From positions 148,988 to 212,987 of the forward strand of contig NZ_PNYB01000011.1 of the NCBI RefSeq assembly GCF_002879855.1: 64,000 nt of DNA. Reading direction: 5' to 3'. Each line of letters opens with the position of its first letter. The stretch's first letter is position 1. This stretch comes from Trinickia soli (lineage in GTDB: Bacteria > Pseudomonadota > Gammaproteobacteria > Burkholderiales > Burkholderiaceae). A program made the position numbers and the translations under genes. Shown piece by piece: positions 43,622-52,274 of this stretch. Under the pieces are notes generated by a model, which had not been told where the DNA came from, did no database searches, and worked only from the letters and a program-made list of their open reading frames with translations.

Positions 43622-44089
43622 CTAAGCGCAATCGGAATTCAGCGGTTTCCACCAGCACGGGTGCGTCTGCGGACAGAGGTGCGTGAATTCGGGCAGAGCG
43701 CGGATCGCCTCGGGAACGTCGTTTCGCTCGATGCGCGTGAATCCGCGCCGTGCAAAGAAGAGCTGGGCGACTTCATCGTTCGGTATAAGGTAAAGCGCGC
43801 CGAGCGATCGCGCTTGCGCCAGCGCAATGGAAGCGTTGCTAAGGCGGGTGCCCAGCCCCGATGCGCGCAGTCCGGGCTGAACGGCGACGGAACGCAACAA
43901 GGCTGCATCGCCGGCTGGCTCCAGTCCCGCCACCCCGACGATCTTGGCGTCGCGCACGGCGACGTAGAAACCGTCGAGACTCTGCGCTGTCAGGTCGCTC
44001 GCGGGTAGCCCGCACGTGTCAAGCAACGTGCGAATGCCGTCCAGGTCCGCGGCGGTTGCGCGGCGAATGTCGTATTCAGCCGTGCTCAT
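43622..44089 (-). CDS. arsN: GNAT acetyltransferase, ArsN-like
   Basis: 155 aa, one GNAT domain with acetyl-CoA loop motif PGLRASGLGTRL near residue 73. The distal gene of the arsenic operon. ArsN proteins acetylate arsinothricin, an arsenic analogue of glufosinate, giving resistance. The assignment rests on operon position plus the compact N-terminus (RRATAADLDGIRTLLDTCGL) typical of the group. A generic phosphinothricin-type acetyltransferase is the alternative. Confidence 0.72.
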   Translation of the reverse strand: MSTAEYDIRRATAADLDGIRTLLDTCGLPASDLTAQSLDGFYVAVRDAKIVGVAGLEPAGDAALLRSVAVQPGLRASGLGTRLSNASIALAQARSLGALYLIPNDEVAQLFFARRGFTRIERNDVPEAIRALPEFTHLCPQTHPCWWKPLNSDCA

Positions 44090-44107
44090 GGCAACCCCCT
44101 CTTGTAT

Positions 44108-44656
44108 TCATCGCGTCGACGCGTCTGCCGGATGGTGATGCATCGCGCCCGAATCGTGCCCTGCCATCGCATCGTGCCCGTGATCGGACAACTGGGCATC
44201 GAACCAATCGTGCAGCGCGTCGACGAGACGCGGCCGCTCGCTGCGATACACGATTTCTCCGCCGTCGCGCACGTCGTGATAGTCGATCTTCAGCTCGCCG
44301 GGGTGTGCCGTACGCAATACGGCGAGGCCCGGCATGTCGTTGCCGTGGATCTGCTCCGGTGCACCGAAATCTCCCGCCGAGAACCGACGGGCAATCGTCG
44401 CGAGATGTCTGCGGATCAGCGCAACTTGTTTCGGATCGGGGTGTTTCGTGACGACCCGCTGGACGCCGCCGTCGGCCGTCTTCGTGAAGATGTGGGTGGT
44501 CGCCGCGAGCGAGAACGGCATCACGTCCGCACCGTGCTGCGCCACTTCGTTCTGGCGTGCCGTGACGTCGTCCGCAAGGATGGGCGGCGAAACAACGGCC
44601 GTGCCGAGCAGTACGACGATCGATGCCGCAAGGGCACCAGCAGAAAGGCGTTTCAT
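44108..44656 (-). CDS. Secreted protein of unknown function with His/Met-rich tail
   Basis: 182 aa from ATG 44656. A signal peptide (about residues 1-28, to ILA before DDVTA) is followed by an unassigned domain and a short C-terminal tail rich in His, Met and Asp (HGHDAMAGHDSGAMHHH), which suggests metal binding. It lies between acr3 and arsN within the ars operon. I do not recognise the family. It may protect the periplasm or bind metal; no enzyme motif is visible. Confidence 0.7.
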   Translation of the reverse strand: MKRLSAGALAASIVVLLGTAVVSPPILADDVTARQNEVAQHGADVMPFSLAATTHIFTKTADGGVQRVVTKHPDPKQVALIRRHLATIARRFSAGDFGAPEQIHGNDMPGLAVLRTAHPGELKIDYHDVRDGGEIVYRSERPRLVDALHDWFDAQLSDHGHDAMAGHDSGAMHHHPADASTR

Positions 44657-44729
44657 CGGATATCCCGGTTTGAAGGCGTACCAGGCGCGCGGCGTGCTCG
44701 CTTCACTCGCCTGATGGTTTTCGAATGTC

Positions 44730-45800
44730 TCACGCACGTTCGTACCAGTCCTTTGAACGATTGACGATACGAACCACGAGCAGCATGACCGGCACTTCGA
44801 TCAGCACGCCTACCACGGTGGCCAGCGCCGCGCCGGAATTGAAGCCGAACAGGCTGATGGCAGCCGCGACCGCGAGTTCGAAGAAGTTGGATGCGCCGAT
44901 GAGCGCCGACGGACAGGCCACGTTGTGTTTTTCGCCGACCGCGCGGTTGAGCCAGTAGGCGAGCGCCGCGTTGAAGAACACCTGGATCAGGATCGGCACT
45001 GCGAGCAGCGCGATGACCAGAGGTTGCCCGAGGATCGCTTCGCCCTGGAACGCGAACAGCAACACCAGCGTCGCGAGCAGCGCCGTGATGGACCAGGGCC
45101 CGATTTTGGCCATCGCCGCATCGAACACGGCCTGCCCCTTGGCGAGCAGCGCTTTGCGTAGCATCTGCGCAAGCGCGACCGGGATCACGATGTAGAGCAC
45201 GACCGACGTGAGCAGCGTCGCCCAGGGCACGGTGATGGCCGAGATGCCGAGCAGCAGGCCGACGAGCGGCGCAAAGGCGACCACCATGATGCTGTCGTTG
45301 AGCGCCACCTGGGAGAGCGTGAACAGCGGATCGCCACCGGTCAGCCGGCTCCAGACGAACACCATCGCCGTGCAAGGTGCGGCGGCCAGCAGGATGAGGC
45401 CGGCGACGTAGCTGTCGAGTTGCGCGGCAGGCAGCATCGGCGCGAAGAGATGCTTGATGAACAGCCAGCCGAGAAACGCCATCGAGAAGGGTTTGACGAG
45501 CCAGTTCACGACGAGCGTGACGCCGATTCCCCGGACGTGCTGGCGGACCTCATGCAACGAGCCGAAGTCCACCTTCACGAGCATCGGGATGATCATTACC
45601 CAGATCAGCAGGCCCACCGGCAGATTGACATGCGCGTATTGCATGCGCCCGATTGCCTGGGACACGGCCGGAAAAAACTGGCCGGCCAAGATGCCGGCGA
45701 CGACGCATAGCGCGACCCAGACAGTGAGGTATCGCTCGAAGAAACTGATGGGCGGCTTCGCAAGCGGCTTTCTCGAAGCGGTGACGTTGGTGGCGGTCAT
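44730..45800 (-). CDS. acr3: Arsenite efflux transporter, ACR3 family
   Basis: 356 aa with 10 predicted membrane helices. Characteristic ACR3 features are the N-terminal FFERYLTVWVALCVVAGILAG (in part) and the conserved Cys region AAAPCTAMVFVWSRLTGGDP near residue 127. It exports As(III), generated by ArsC or ArsI, across the inner membrane. Third structural gene of the operon. It is ACR3 and not ArsB, as shown by these motifs and by 10 helices. Confidence 0.92.
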   Translation of the reverse strand: MTATNVTASRKPLAKPPISFFERYLTVWVALCVVAGILAGQFFPAVSQAIGRMQYAHVNLPVGLLIWVMIIPMLVKVDFGSLHEVRQHVRGIGVTLVVNWLVKPFSMAFLGWLFIKHLFAPMLPAAQLDSYVAGLILLAAAPCTAMVFVWSRLTGGDPLFTLSQVALNDSIMVVAFAPLVGLLLGISAITVPWATLLTSVVLYIVIPVALAQMLRKALLAKGQAVFDAAMAKIGPWSITALLATLVLLFAFQGEAILGQPLVIALLAVPILIQVFFNAALAYWLNRAVGEKHNVACPSALIGASNFFELAVAAAISLFGFNSGAALATVVGVLIEVPVMLLVVRIVNRSKDWYERA

Positions 45801-45823
45801 GAGGCGGTTCTTGGAAGGAGGGC

Positions 45824-46318
45824 TCAGCTTTTCAGAATGTCGTTCAGCGCGTGCTGAAGTCCGGCATCGTCCAGACGTTCCAGCGGCAGGGCGAGCAACT
45901 GCAGCATGCGATAGCCGAGGGCTTCGCGCGTGAGCTCGAATGCCTGCCGCTTGCCTTCATCGCCGCCTGTCGCATTCGACGGATCGGGGTACCCCCAGTG
46001 AGCCTTGACCGGACTTCCCGGCCAGAGCGGACAGTGCTCCGCGGCAGCGCTGTCGCACACCGTGATGACAATGCGCATGTGCGGCGCGCCGTCTACCGCG
46101 AATTCGTCCCAGCTTTTGCTGCGATAGCCCTGCGTATCGACACCCGCATGCGACAGCGCGTCGAGCGCGAACGGGTTGATGCGGCCGCTCGGCGCGCTGC
46201 CGGCGCTATACGCGCGCACGTCCTTGCCCAGCTTGCGCGCCCAATGGTTCAGCATGCCTTCGGCAAGCACGCTGCGTGCGGAGTTGTGGGTGCAGAGAAT
46301 CAGTACGTTGGTGGTCAT
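45824..46318 (-). CDS. arsC: Arsenate reductase, low-molecular-weight phosphatase type
   Basis: 164 aa from ATG 46318; an in-frame ATG at 46336 would add six residues and neither has a strong ribosome binding site. The P-loop CTHNSARS has catalytic Cys9 and Arg15. Further family motifs are SWDEF near residue 60 and CDSAAAEHCP near 85. It reduces arsenate to arsenite for Acr3. In this family the electron donor is glutaredoxin or thioredoxin; which one cannot be told here. Confidence 0.9.
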   Translation of the reverse strand: MTTNVLILCTHNSARSVLAEGMLNHWARKLGKDVRAYSAGSAPSGRINPFALDALSHAGVDTQGYRSKSWDEFAVDGAPHMRIVITVCDSAAAEHCPLWPGSPVKAHWGYPDPSNATGGDEGKRQAFELTREALGYRMLQLLALPLERLDDAGLQHALNDILKS

Positions 46319-46345
46319 CGCGGATGGCGCTTTCATCAGTTGTTA

Positions 46346-46822
46346 TCAGCAGCAGGCCGAACCGGCCGGCTTCACGGCAACGTCAATAGGTTTGCCACGC
46401 GGGCCGCAGCATGCCGATTTCTCTGACGACTGAGATGGCTGGTTGCCTGCGCCATAGACCGCGGCGCTATCGAGCGTATGAAAATGCTCCCATGCGATGC
46501 CTTGCGGGTCCACGATCCAGTGCTTGTCGCTGCGCGCATAGCAGCACGTGGTTTCGCCCTGGTCCAGCAATGCCATGTCCGCAGCCTTTGCCCGCTGCGC
46601 GAGCTCGGCGAGTTCGTCGGGATTGTCCACCTGAAAGCCCAGATGATCCACGCCGGCCTTGGTGCCACGCGTCGAGATGGCGAAGTTCACGCGGGGATCA
46701 TCCAGCATCCATTTCGCGTAGTCGGCCTCGACCCGCGAGGGCTCGGCCGCGAACAGTTTCGTATAGAACGTGACACTGGCCGCAAGATCGTCAACGTGGA
46801 CGTGGATGTGAAAGCGCTTCAT
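46346..46822 (-). CDS. arsI: ArsI-type C-As lyase / CadI-like metalloenzyme
   Basis: 158 aa, vicinal-oxygen-chelate fold. Metal ligands are likely His5 or His7, His60 and Glu112 (IAWEHFH). The diagnostic vicinal pair Cys93-Cys94 in TTCCYARSDK binds trivalent organoarsenicals. It demethylates methylarsenite to arsenite. A 40-residue C-terminal tail adds further Cys residues (SACCGPRGK, then SACC at the end), possibly an extra As(III)-binding element. GGAGA precedes ATG 46822. Confidence 0.88.
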   Translation of the reverse strand: MKRFHIHVHVDDLAASVTFYTKLFAAEPSRVEADYAKWMLDDPRVNFAISTRGTKAGVDHLGFQVDNPDELAELAQRAKAADMALLDQGETTCCYARSDKHWIVDPQGIAWEHFHTLDSAAVYGAGNQPSQSSEKSACCGPRGKPIDVAVKPAGSACC

Positions 46823-46834
46823 GAACGTTCTCCT

Positions 46835-47158
46835 TCAGCATTTGCAGGAATCGGCGCCGGGATCGAGGCACGCCTCGCCCTGGCAACAGTTTTCGGTCAG
46901 AAAGGCGAGCAGCGCGTTCATCTGCTCGAAGGCGGTTCGATAGATCAGGCTGCGCCCATCGCGTTCCTGCGTCACGAGCCCTGCGTGCATCAATTCCTTC
47001 AGGTGAAAGGAGAGCGTCGCGTTGGGAACGTCGAGTTCTTCCGCGATGGTGCCGGGCGTCAGTCCACCACGGCCGGCGACAACCAGCATCCGGAATACGC
47101 GCAGGCGCAGTTCATGAGCAAGCGCCGCGAGGGCGCGGACAACGTCTTTCTGTTCCAT
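46835..47158 (-). CDS. arsR: ArsR-family As(III)-responsive repressor
   Basis: 107 aa from ATG 47158. The winged helix-turn-helix is LTPGTIAEELDVPNATLSFHLKEL (near residues 30-55, in parts). The As(III) site is C-terminal, with a Cys cluster ENCCQGEACLDP and DSCKC, and not the alpha3 Cys box of the R773 type. The predicted transcription start coincides with the ATG, suggesting a leaderless message. First gene of the operon. Confidence 0.9.
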   Translation of the reverse strand: MEQKDVVRALAALAHELRLRVFRMLVVAGRGGLTPGTIAEELDVPNATLSFHLKELMHAGLVTQERDGRSLIYRTAFEQMNALLAFLTENCCQGEACLDPGADSCKC

Positions 47159-47193
47159 ATTTCCAATATAGTCGAAATTAATGCGGCGGGCAA
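47159..47193 (-). promoter_or_regulatory. ars promoter with ArsR operator
   Basis: On the minus strand TTGCCC (47193-47188) and TATATT (47170-47165) are 17 bp apart. The dyad ATTTC-N10-GAAAT (47159-47178) covers the -10 and is the likely ArsR site. The start point, about 7 nt after the -10, falls on the arsR ATG. Confidence 0.65.
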
Positions 47194-47348
47194 CATGCCA
47201 TCTCTTCAACGTTCAGACTGGATTGCCGCCGGATTGGGCCGACGGGGCGGCGACGGTACGCGTGTTGACACACGTCAAGATAGACTGGACGGGCCATGGA
47301 CATCATGGAAGGCCGCCTGAACGATTCATTCCTTTAAGGAGCAAGGTC

Positions 47349-48536
47349 ATGAGCAACGTTGAAGTCGTCTTGTGCAGCCCGGTGCGTACGGCGATAGGCA
47401 CCTACGGCGGGACGCTCAAGGACGTTCCAGCGCCAACGCTTGGTGCTGCCGTTATCCGCGAAAGCGTCAGGCGCGCCGGACTGCCTGTGGACAAGGTTCA
47501 ATCTCTCGTCATGGGCAATGTCATTCAGGCCGGCGTGAAAATGAACCCCGCGCGACAAGCGGGTATCGCCGGGGGATTGCCGGTCGATGTGCCGGCGCTG
47601 ACGGTCAACCGCGTGTGCGGGTCTGGCGCGCAGGCCATCGCCAGTGCGGCGAGCGAAATCTGGGCCGGCATGATCGATTGCGCGATCGCCGGGGGCATGG
47701 AAAACATGGATCGTAGCCCCTATCTGCTGCCGCAAGGGCGCTGGGGCGCCCGAATGGGGGACGTGACGCTGTTCGACAGCATGCTGCTCGATGGGCTCAA
47801 TGACGCCTTCAGCGGCCAACATTCAGGTTGGCACACCGAGGATCTCGTGGCCAAGTGCGGCATCTCGCGCGAGGACCAGGATCGTTGGGCGCTGCGCTCT
47901 CAGCAACGCTTCGCGCAGGCTCAGGCGGCCGGCCTCTTCGATGCGGAAATCGTGCCGGTGGAGGTGTCGGGTCGCAAAGGGCCAACGGAATTTGTCCGCG
48001 ACGAGCACAATCGTCCGGAGACCACCGCCGAATCGCTGGCCAAGCTCAGGCCGGCTTTTCGCAAGGACGGGACGATCACCGCAGGCAATGCGCCCGGGCT
48101 GAACAGCGGCGCAGCTGCGTTGGTGGTCGCCGGGCGAAGCTGGGCCGAACACAACGGCCTGACACCCATGGCCAGGCTCGTAAGTTACGGCGTGGGAGCC
48201 GTGGAGCCTGGCTTCTTCGGGCTGGGTCCGATTCCCGCAGTGCGACAGGCCATTGCGCGCGCTGGATGGTCTGTTGCAGACGTGGATCGCGTGGAGATCA
48301 ACGAGGCGTTTGCGGCGATCGCGCTCGCATGCTTGCGTGAGTTGGGCTTTGCGGAAGATATCGTCAACGTGGAAGGCGGGGCGATCGCGCACGGCCATCC
48401 GATCGGTGCGAGCGGCGCGGTGCTGACCACGCGGCTGTTGCACCAGATGCAGCGTGGCGGAGGCCGGCGCGGTCTTGTGACGCTGTGCATCGGCGGTGGG
48501 CAAGGCATCGCGCTGGCGCTTGAGCTCTTGCAATAA
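47349..48536 (+). CDS. Acetyl-CoA acetyltransferase (thiolase)
   Basis: 395 aa. The nucleophile Cys is in VNRVCGSGAQA near residue 89. The second motif is NVEGGAIAHGHPIGASG near 345-360 and the C-terminal active-site loop is LCIGGGQG near 380. AAGGAG lies about 10 nt before ATG 47349. It would catalyse acetoacetyl-CoA formation or beta-ketothiolysis. It stands alone, convergent with a GntR gene; no pathway partners are adjacent. Confidence 0.9.
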   Translation: MSNVEVVLCSPVRTAIGTYGGTLKDVPAPTLGAAVIRESVRRAGLPVDKVQSLVMGNVIQAGVKMNPARQAGIAGGLPVDVPALTVNRVCGSGAQAIASAASEIWAGMIDCAIAGGMENMDRSPYLLPQGRWGARMGDVTLFDSMLLDGLNDAFSGQHSGWHTEDLVAKCGISREDQDRWALRSQQRFAQAQAAGLFDAEIVPVEVSGRKGPTEFVRDEHNRPETTAESLAKLRPAFRKDGTITAGNAPGLNSGAAALVVAGRSWAEHNGLTPMARLVSYGVGAVEPGFFGLGPIPAVRQAIARAGWSVADVDRVEINEAFAAIALACLRELGFAEDIVNVEGGAIAHGHPIGASGAVLTTRLLHQMQRGGGRRGLVTLCIGGGQGIALALELLQ

Positions 48537-48571
48537 CCCCTTGCTCGAGCCTGGCCGAGGCAGTCGCGGCC

Positions 48572-49345
48572 TCAGGCTTTGCGACGACCCTTTGCGGGAC
48601 GTTCGCGATTCACTCGCAACCGGAACTGAAACGTATCGCCCTTGAAATAGAGGTACTCGAAGTCGACGGGATGATCATTGCTGTCGTACGTCAGCCGTTC
48701 GACACGGAGCACGGGCACGTCGCGCTTGATCTCAAGCGCGCGTGCAATGGGCGCGCGGGCGGGTATGGCGTTGATGCTCAGATCGGCGCAGCCCAGGGAA
48801 AGGCCGCAATCGTTTTCGAGCATCAGAAAGATATCGCGCGTGGCGAGGTCGGCGCGCATCAGCTTTTTGCCAAGGGATTCGGGCAGGAAGGTTATTTCGT
48901 ACGATGTCGGCTCGCGATTGAGCAGGCGCACGCGATGAATCTCCGCCACCTTCGCGCCTTCGGGAACCATGAGCCTCGCGGCGACCTCGGCGCTAGCCGG
49001 AACGAAAGTGAACGAGACCACGCGGTTGACGATCTCGTGTCCTTCGCTCGACATGGCCTCGGCAAAGCCTTGCAGCGACGTAATGTTCTGAACGGCTTTC
49101 GGCTGCGACACGAACGAACCCTTGCCATGCACCTTGAAGATCAGCCCTTCCTTTTGAAGATCGCCGAGTGCCTGGCGGATCGTGATGCGGCTCACGTCGA
49201 ACATTGCCTGCAGTTCGCTCTCCGAAGGCATGCGGCTATGCGGAGGGTATCTGCCGTCGAGGATGCCACTGCGCAGCGTATCTTTGATTTGCTGATAGAG
49301 CGGAATCGGCGAATCCGGTTCGAAGGTGATCTGGCTTGTCTGCAT
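48572..49345 (-). CDS. GntR-family regulator, HutC/UTRA type
   Basis: 257 aa from ATG 49345. The winged helix-turn-helix covers residues 15-80 (PSESELQAMFDVSRITIRQAL) and the UTRA ligand domain about 95-245. The target is unknown. A perfect palindrome 91 bp upstream may be its operator. Neighbours are the convergent thiolase and the divergent CadD-like gene. Confidence 0.88.
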   Translation of the reverse strand: MQTSQITFEPDSPIPLYQQIKDTLRSGILDGRYPPHSRMPSESELQAMFDVSRITIRQALGDLQKEGLIFKVHGKGSFVSQPKAVQNITSLQGFAEAMSSEGHEIVNRVVSFTFVPASAEVAARLMVPEGAKVAEIHRVRLLNREPTSYEITFLPESLGKKLMRADLATRDIFLMLENDCGLSLGCADLSINAIPARAPIARALEIKRDVPVLRVERLTYDSNDHPVDFEYLYFKGDTFQFRLRVNRERPAKGRRKA

Positions 49346-49754
49346 GGTCGATGAGCGGGCGACGGGGGGATTCCACAATGCAGCTTTGAAGATGCACGAT
49401 TATACCGCTGCATAGCCATCTTAGCGACGTGAGATTGACATGTTATGTCATGAAATGGCGCGTCAGCTCAACAGTCCATCTTTCGCCGGCATTCGGTTAG
49501 GGGCTTGCTGCGTCGCGCACCACCTGATGGCAAGGAATGACTCCTGAGCGTGCCAAACCGCACTCTGTTGGCGCACACCGACTTTAGACATCCCCCAACG
49601 AACCGTATTTCAGAGATGGCATCGTACTTGCTTATCAGTGCATGTCATGTCTTGTTATGATGAGTTGGCGCATGAGGCATGTTGAACCTTGGCACGTATC
49701 GTCGAGGCCGACAGGACCGAGAGACCCCAGAGACCCGAGAGAACGGAGAGAACA
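49346..49754. other. Divergent intergenic region gntR / cadD-like
   Basis: About 400 bp. It contains the palindrome at 49436-49450 and a region at 49638-49665 with similar CATGTCATGTC elements close to the CadD-like gene, both possible GntR sites. No gene is supported. Confidence 0.5.
49436..49450. promoter_or_regulatory. 15-bp palindrome, candidate GntR operator
   Basis: TGACAT-GTT-ATGTCA is a perfect dyad upstream of the GntR gene. Binding is inferred. Confidence 0.4.
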
Positions 49755-50378
49755 TTGGACGCTTCGCCCGCCTTGATCGCCATCGCGACGGCCGCTTATG
49801 TTTCGACCAACGTCGATGGATATGCACTGCTGCTCGGCTTTTTCAGCAACGAGCGTTATCGCGCGATGGAGATCGTCGCGGGGCAATTCATCAGCGTTGT
49901 CACGCAGGTGGCGTTATCGATCGCGGTCATGCGGTCGGGATGGGTGACGCAGTCGCCGCTCGTCGGCTTGGCCGGCGTCGTGCCGTTGTTCGCCGGGTTG
50001 AAACGAATCGCACAATTGCGACGGCGCGATGAACCGCAAAACGAAAGCGGAACAGATCGGTGGACTTCGGCCCGTGGCACCGGCGGGCGAGTTGCGACGG
50101 TGGCCGTCGTCGCGACTTCGGGTGCGATAGACAACGTGATGGTCTATTCGAGCGTCATGGTGGGTCGCGCAACGTCCGACGTTCTGTTGATTGCAGGGAC
50201 GTTCGGGTTGCTGACGTCGCTGCTTTGCCTTTGCGCATTCTGGACGGCAGGCTCCCGTTCGTCGATCCCGGCGTTGCAGTTCGCGGCGAGGCGCATTGCG
50301 CCCTACACGACGGCGGCTATCGGCGTGTCCTTGTTCATTCGCTTCGATACTTTCCCGTGGCTCTATTCGCTCGCATGA
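49755..50378 (+). CDS. CadD-like membrane protein (LysE superfamily)
   Basis: 207 aa from TTG 49755, chosen because CGGAG ends 6-7 nt upstream; the longer frame to 49689 begins with a charged low-complexity stretch. Five to six hydrophobic segments are visible. The N-terminal pattern IATAAYVSTNVDGYALLLGF resembles cadmium-resistance transporters of the CadD type. It might export a divalent metal. The family call is moderate and the substrate unknown. Confidence 0.6.
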   Translation: MDASPALIAIATAAYVSTNVDGYALLLGFFSNERYRAMEIVAGQFISVVTQVALSIAVMRSGWVTQSPLVGLAGVVPLFAGLKRIAQLRRRDEPQNESGTDRWTSARGTGGRVATVAVVATSGAIDNVMVYSSVMVGRATSDVLLIAGTFGLLTSLLCLCAFWTAGSRSSIPALQFAARRIAPYTTAAIGVSLFIRFDTFPWLYSLA

Positions 50379-50830
50379 CGCCGGGAAAGCATGCACCACG
50401 CCGAAACCATTTCTGCACCGAGAACTGTATCCGCGTGCCGTCGTGAGGCGCGAGACAGGGTGAAGGGCAGGCGAATCGGCCGGTTATTGGCGAGTATCCG
50501 TTGGCATGGCCCTTGCATAGTTTGGATCAACTTGTAATGACGAGTTATGTCCTCAGCGATGCACGTAGCCGATGTGATTTCAAGCGAGGCGTCTTCCGAA
50601 TCGCACGCGGACTCGAGGGGACGACTACGTACCGCTCGAATACGAAAAACCGCATCACCGTGGGCACGCCTTGCGACTTGGAGGTCGTGTCGAAAGGCAG
50701 ACGGTCGATGTCGACAGTTGAAGTTTCTGGCTGGACCACACGCGGGCGCCTGGTTGGCGTCCCGGTTATCACTGTCTGACATGGACGGAGCAGGGAGCCG
50801 ATTCATGTCACTCACCCTTAGGGTTACATC
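50379..50830. other. Intergenic region upstream of the sulfate-ester operon
   Basis: 452 bp. The clear feature is the sigma-54-type motif at 50502-50516. The stretch from there to the ATG at 50831 holds only frames without ribosome binding sites. Confidence 0.5.
50502..50516 (+). promoter_or_regulatory. Sigma-54 (-24/-12) promoter of the sulfate-ester operon
   Basis: TGGCATGGCCCTTGC matches the sigma-54 consensus TGGCANGNNNNTTGC at every fixed position. The predicted start is near 50529, leaving a leader of about 300 nt before the binding-protein gene. No enhancer-binding protein gene is in the window. Confidence 0.6.
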
Positions 50831-52273
50831 ATGCGAATCAGAGCTTTGGTAGGCCGGGCGTTGAGCAGTGCTTCACTCGTCGCAATGGGGACGATGCTGG
50901 TGTTTGGAAACGACGCGCGTGCGGAAACGATCGACATTGGGATCGGCATCCAAGACACCACGACCAATACCGTCACGGGCGGCATCATCATCAAGCAGCT
51001 CCATCTGCTGGATAAATACCTGCCGCATACGGGAAAGTATAAGGACGTGAGCTACAACGTGACGTGGCAAAACGCGACGTCCGGGCCGCCGATCACCAAT
51101 GGCATGATCGCTGGCAAATTGCAGATCGGCATGATGGGTGACTATCCGCTGCTCGTGAACGGGGCAACCGGACACGCCACGAACAACGACACCGAACTCG
51201 TCGCGGTGATCGCCTATAACGCGCACGGCGGCGGCAACGGCGTGGTCGTGCCGAAGGATTCGCCGTACTACGATTTGGCCGATTTGAAGGGCAAGCGCGT
51301 ATCGGTGCCGTTCGGCTCCGCCGCGCATGGCATGCTGCTTGCCGCCATGCAGAGCCGGCATCTGCCGAGTGACTATTTCGCGCTCGTGAACCAGTCGCCT
51401 GAAGTGGGCAGCACCAGCATCCAGGAAAACCGCATCGACGCCCATGCGGACTTCGTGCCGTTCGCCGAGCTCCTGCCCTATCGCGGCTTTGCCCGCAAGA
51501 TTTTCGACGGTGCGCAAACGGGACAGCCGACGTTTCATGGTGTGGTCATTCGCAAGGACTTCGGCCAGAAATATCCCGAGATCGTCACGGCCTACATCAG
51601 AGCTTTGATGGAAGCCGACGATTGGGTCCGCCACGATCCGGAACAGGCCGCGGAAAAGATTCAATCGTGGACCAAGGTGGACAAGCAGGTAGCGTACATC
51701 TTCCTCGGACCGGGCGGCATCGACACGCTTGATCCGACCATCAAGCCACGTTGGATCGCCGCGCTGAAGACGGACTATGCGGTGCTCAAGAAGCTCGACA
51801 TGGTGAAAGATCTCGACATCGACAAATGGGTCGATGATTCCTTCGTGCGAGAGGCCTTCAAGCAATCCGGCCGCGATTATGACGCTCAGCTCGCCGACTT
51901 CTCCAACTATCAGGTCCAGGGCAACGACACCCTGTGCAACGTGCCGATCAGCGATCCACTGCAGGCGGGGCAGATCTGGGCTCAAGGCGGCAAGGTCGTT
52001 TCATTCAGCTCGACTGCATGCACGCTCGAAGGCGTGAACGCGTATCGCGCCCAAGGCAGGAAGATCGAAGCGGTTTACCTGATGGACAAGACGCTGGGCG
52101 TGAAAGTCTTTGCGGATGCCGCGTTCTACACGCTCGGTGCTGCAAATGGGAAAAAACCGGACGTCCAGTCGTTCCTGCTCAAGCGTGATGCGGAAGCGAG
52201 CGCCAAGAATTCCGGCGAGAAAGTCGTGAGCTATGCGCAGGCGTTGAGCGCGGTCGGCAACGGAGGGAAATGA
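50831..52273 (+). CDS. Periplasmic binding protein for sulfate esters/sulfonates (AtsR-like)
   Basis: 480 aa with a signal peptide (about residues 1-31, ending NDARA before ETID). Longer than SsuA/TauA (about 320 aa) because of a C-terminal extension. A NMT1/SsuA-type core spans about 35-330. The AGGG in TTAGGGTTACATC precedes the ATG. First gene of an importer, sulfatase, FGE operon; Pseudomonas putida atsRBC-atsA has the same organisation. The likely ligand is an aryl or alkyl sulfate ester. Confidence 0.8.
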   Translation: MRIRALVGRALSSASLVAMGTMLVFGNDARAETIDIGIGIQDTTTNTVTGGIIIKQLHLLDKYLPHTGKYKDVSYNVTWQNATSGPPITNGMIAGKLQIGMMGDYPLLVNGATGHATNNDTELVAVIAYNAHGGGNGVVVPKDSPYYDLADLKGKRVSVPFGSAAHGMLLAAMQSRHLPSDYFALVNQSPEVGSTSIQENRIDAHADFVPFAELLPYRGFARKIFDGAQTGQPTFHGVVIRKDFGQKYPEIVTAYIRALMEADDWVRHDPEQAAEKIQSWTKVDKQVAYIFLGPGGIDTLDPTIKPRWIAALKTDYAVLKKLDMVKDLDIDKWVDDSFVREAFKQSGRDYDAQLADFSNYQVQGNDTLCNVPISDPLQAGQIWAQGGKVVSFSSTACTLEGVNAYRAQGRKIEAVYLMDKTLGVKVFADAAFYTLGAANGKKPDVQSFLLKRDAEASAKNSGEKVVSYAQALSAVGNGGK

Positions 52274-52274
52274 C

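Noticed and set aside
48536..48572. Hairpin between thiolase and GntR genes
   Set aside because: The stem (GCCT/AGGC plus GAGGC/GCCTC) has a 4-nt bulge and no T-run; too weak to call as a terminator.
50730..50760. Further CTGG pair (CTGGACCAC and CTGGTTGGC) before the sulfate-ester operon
   Set aside because: Spacing is 19 bp, not 23, and there is no -10 at the expected place.
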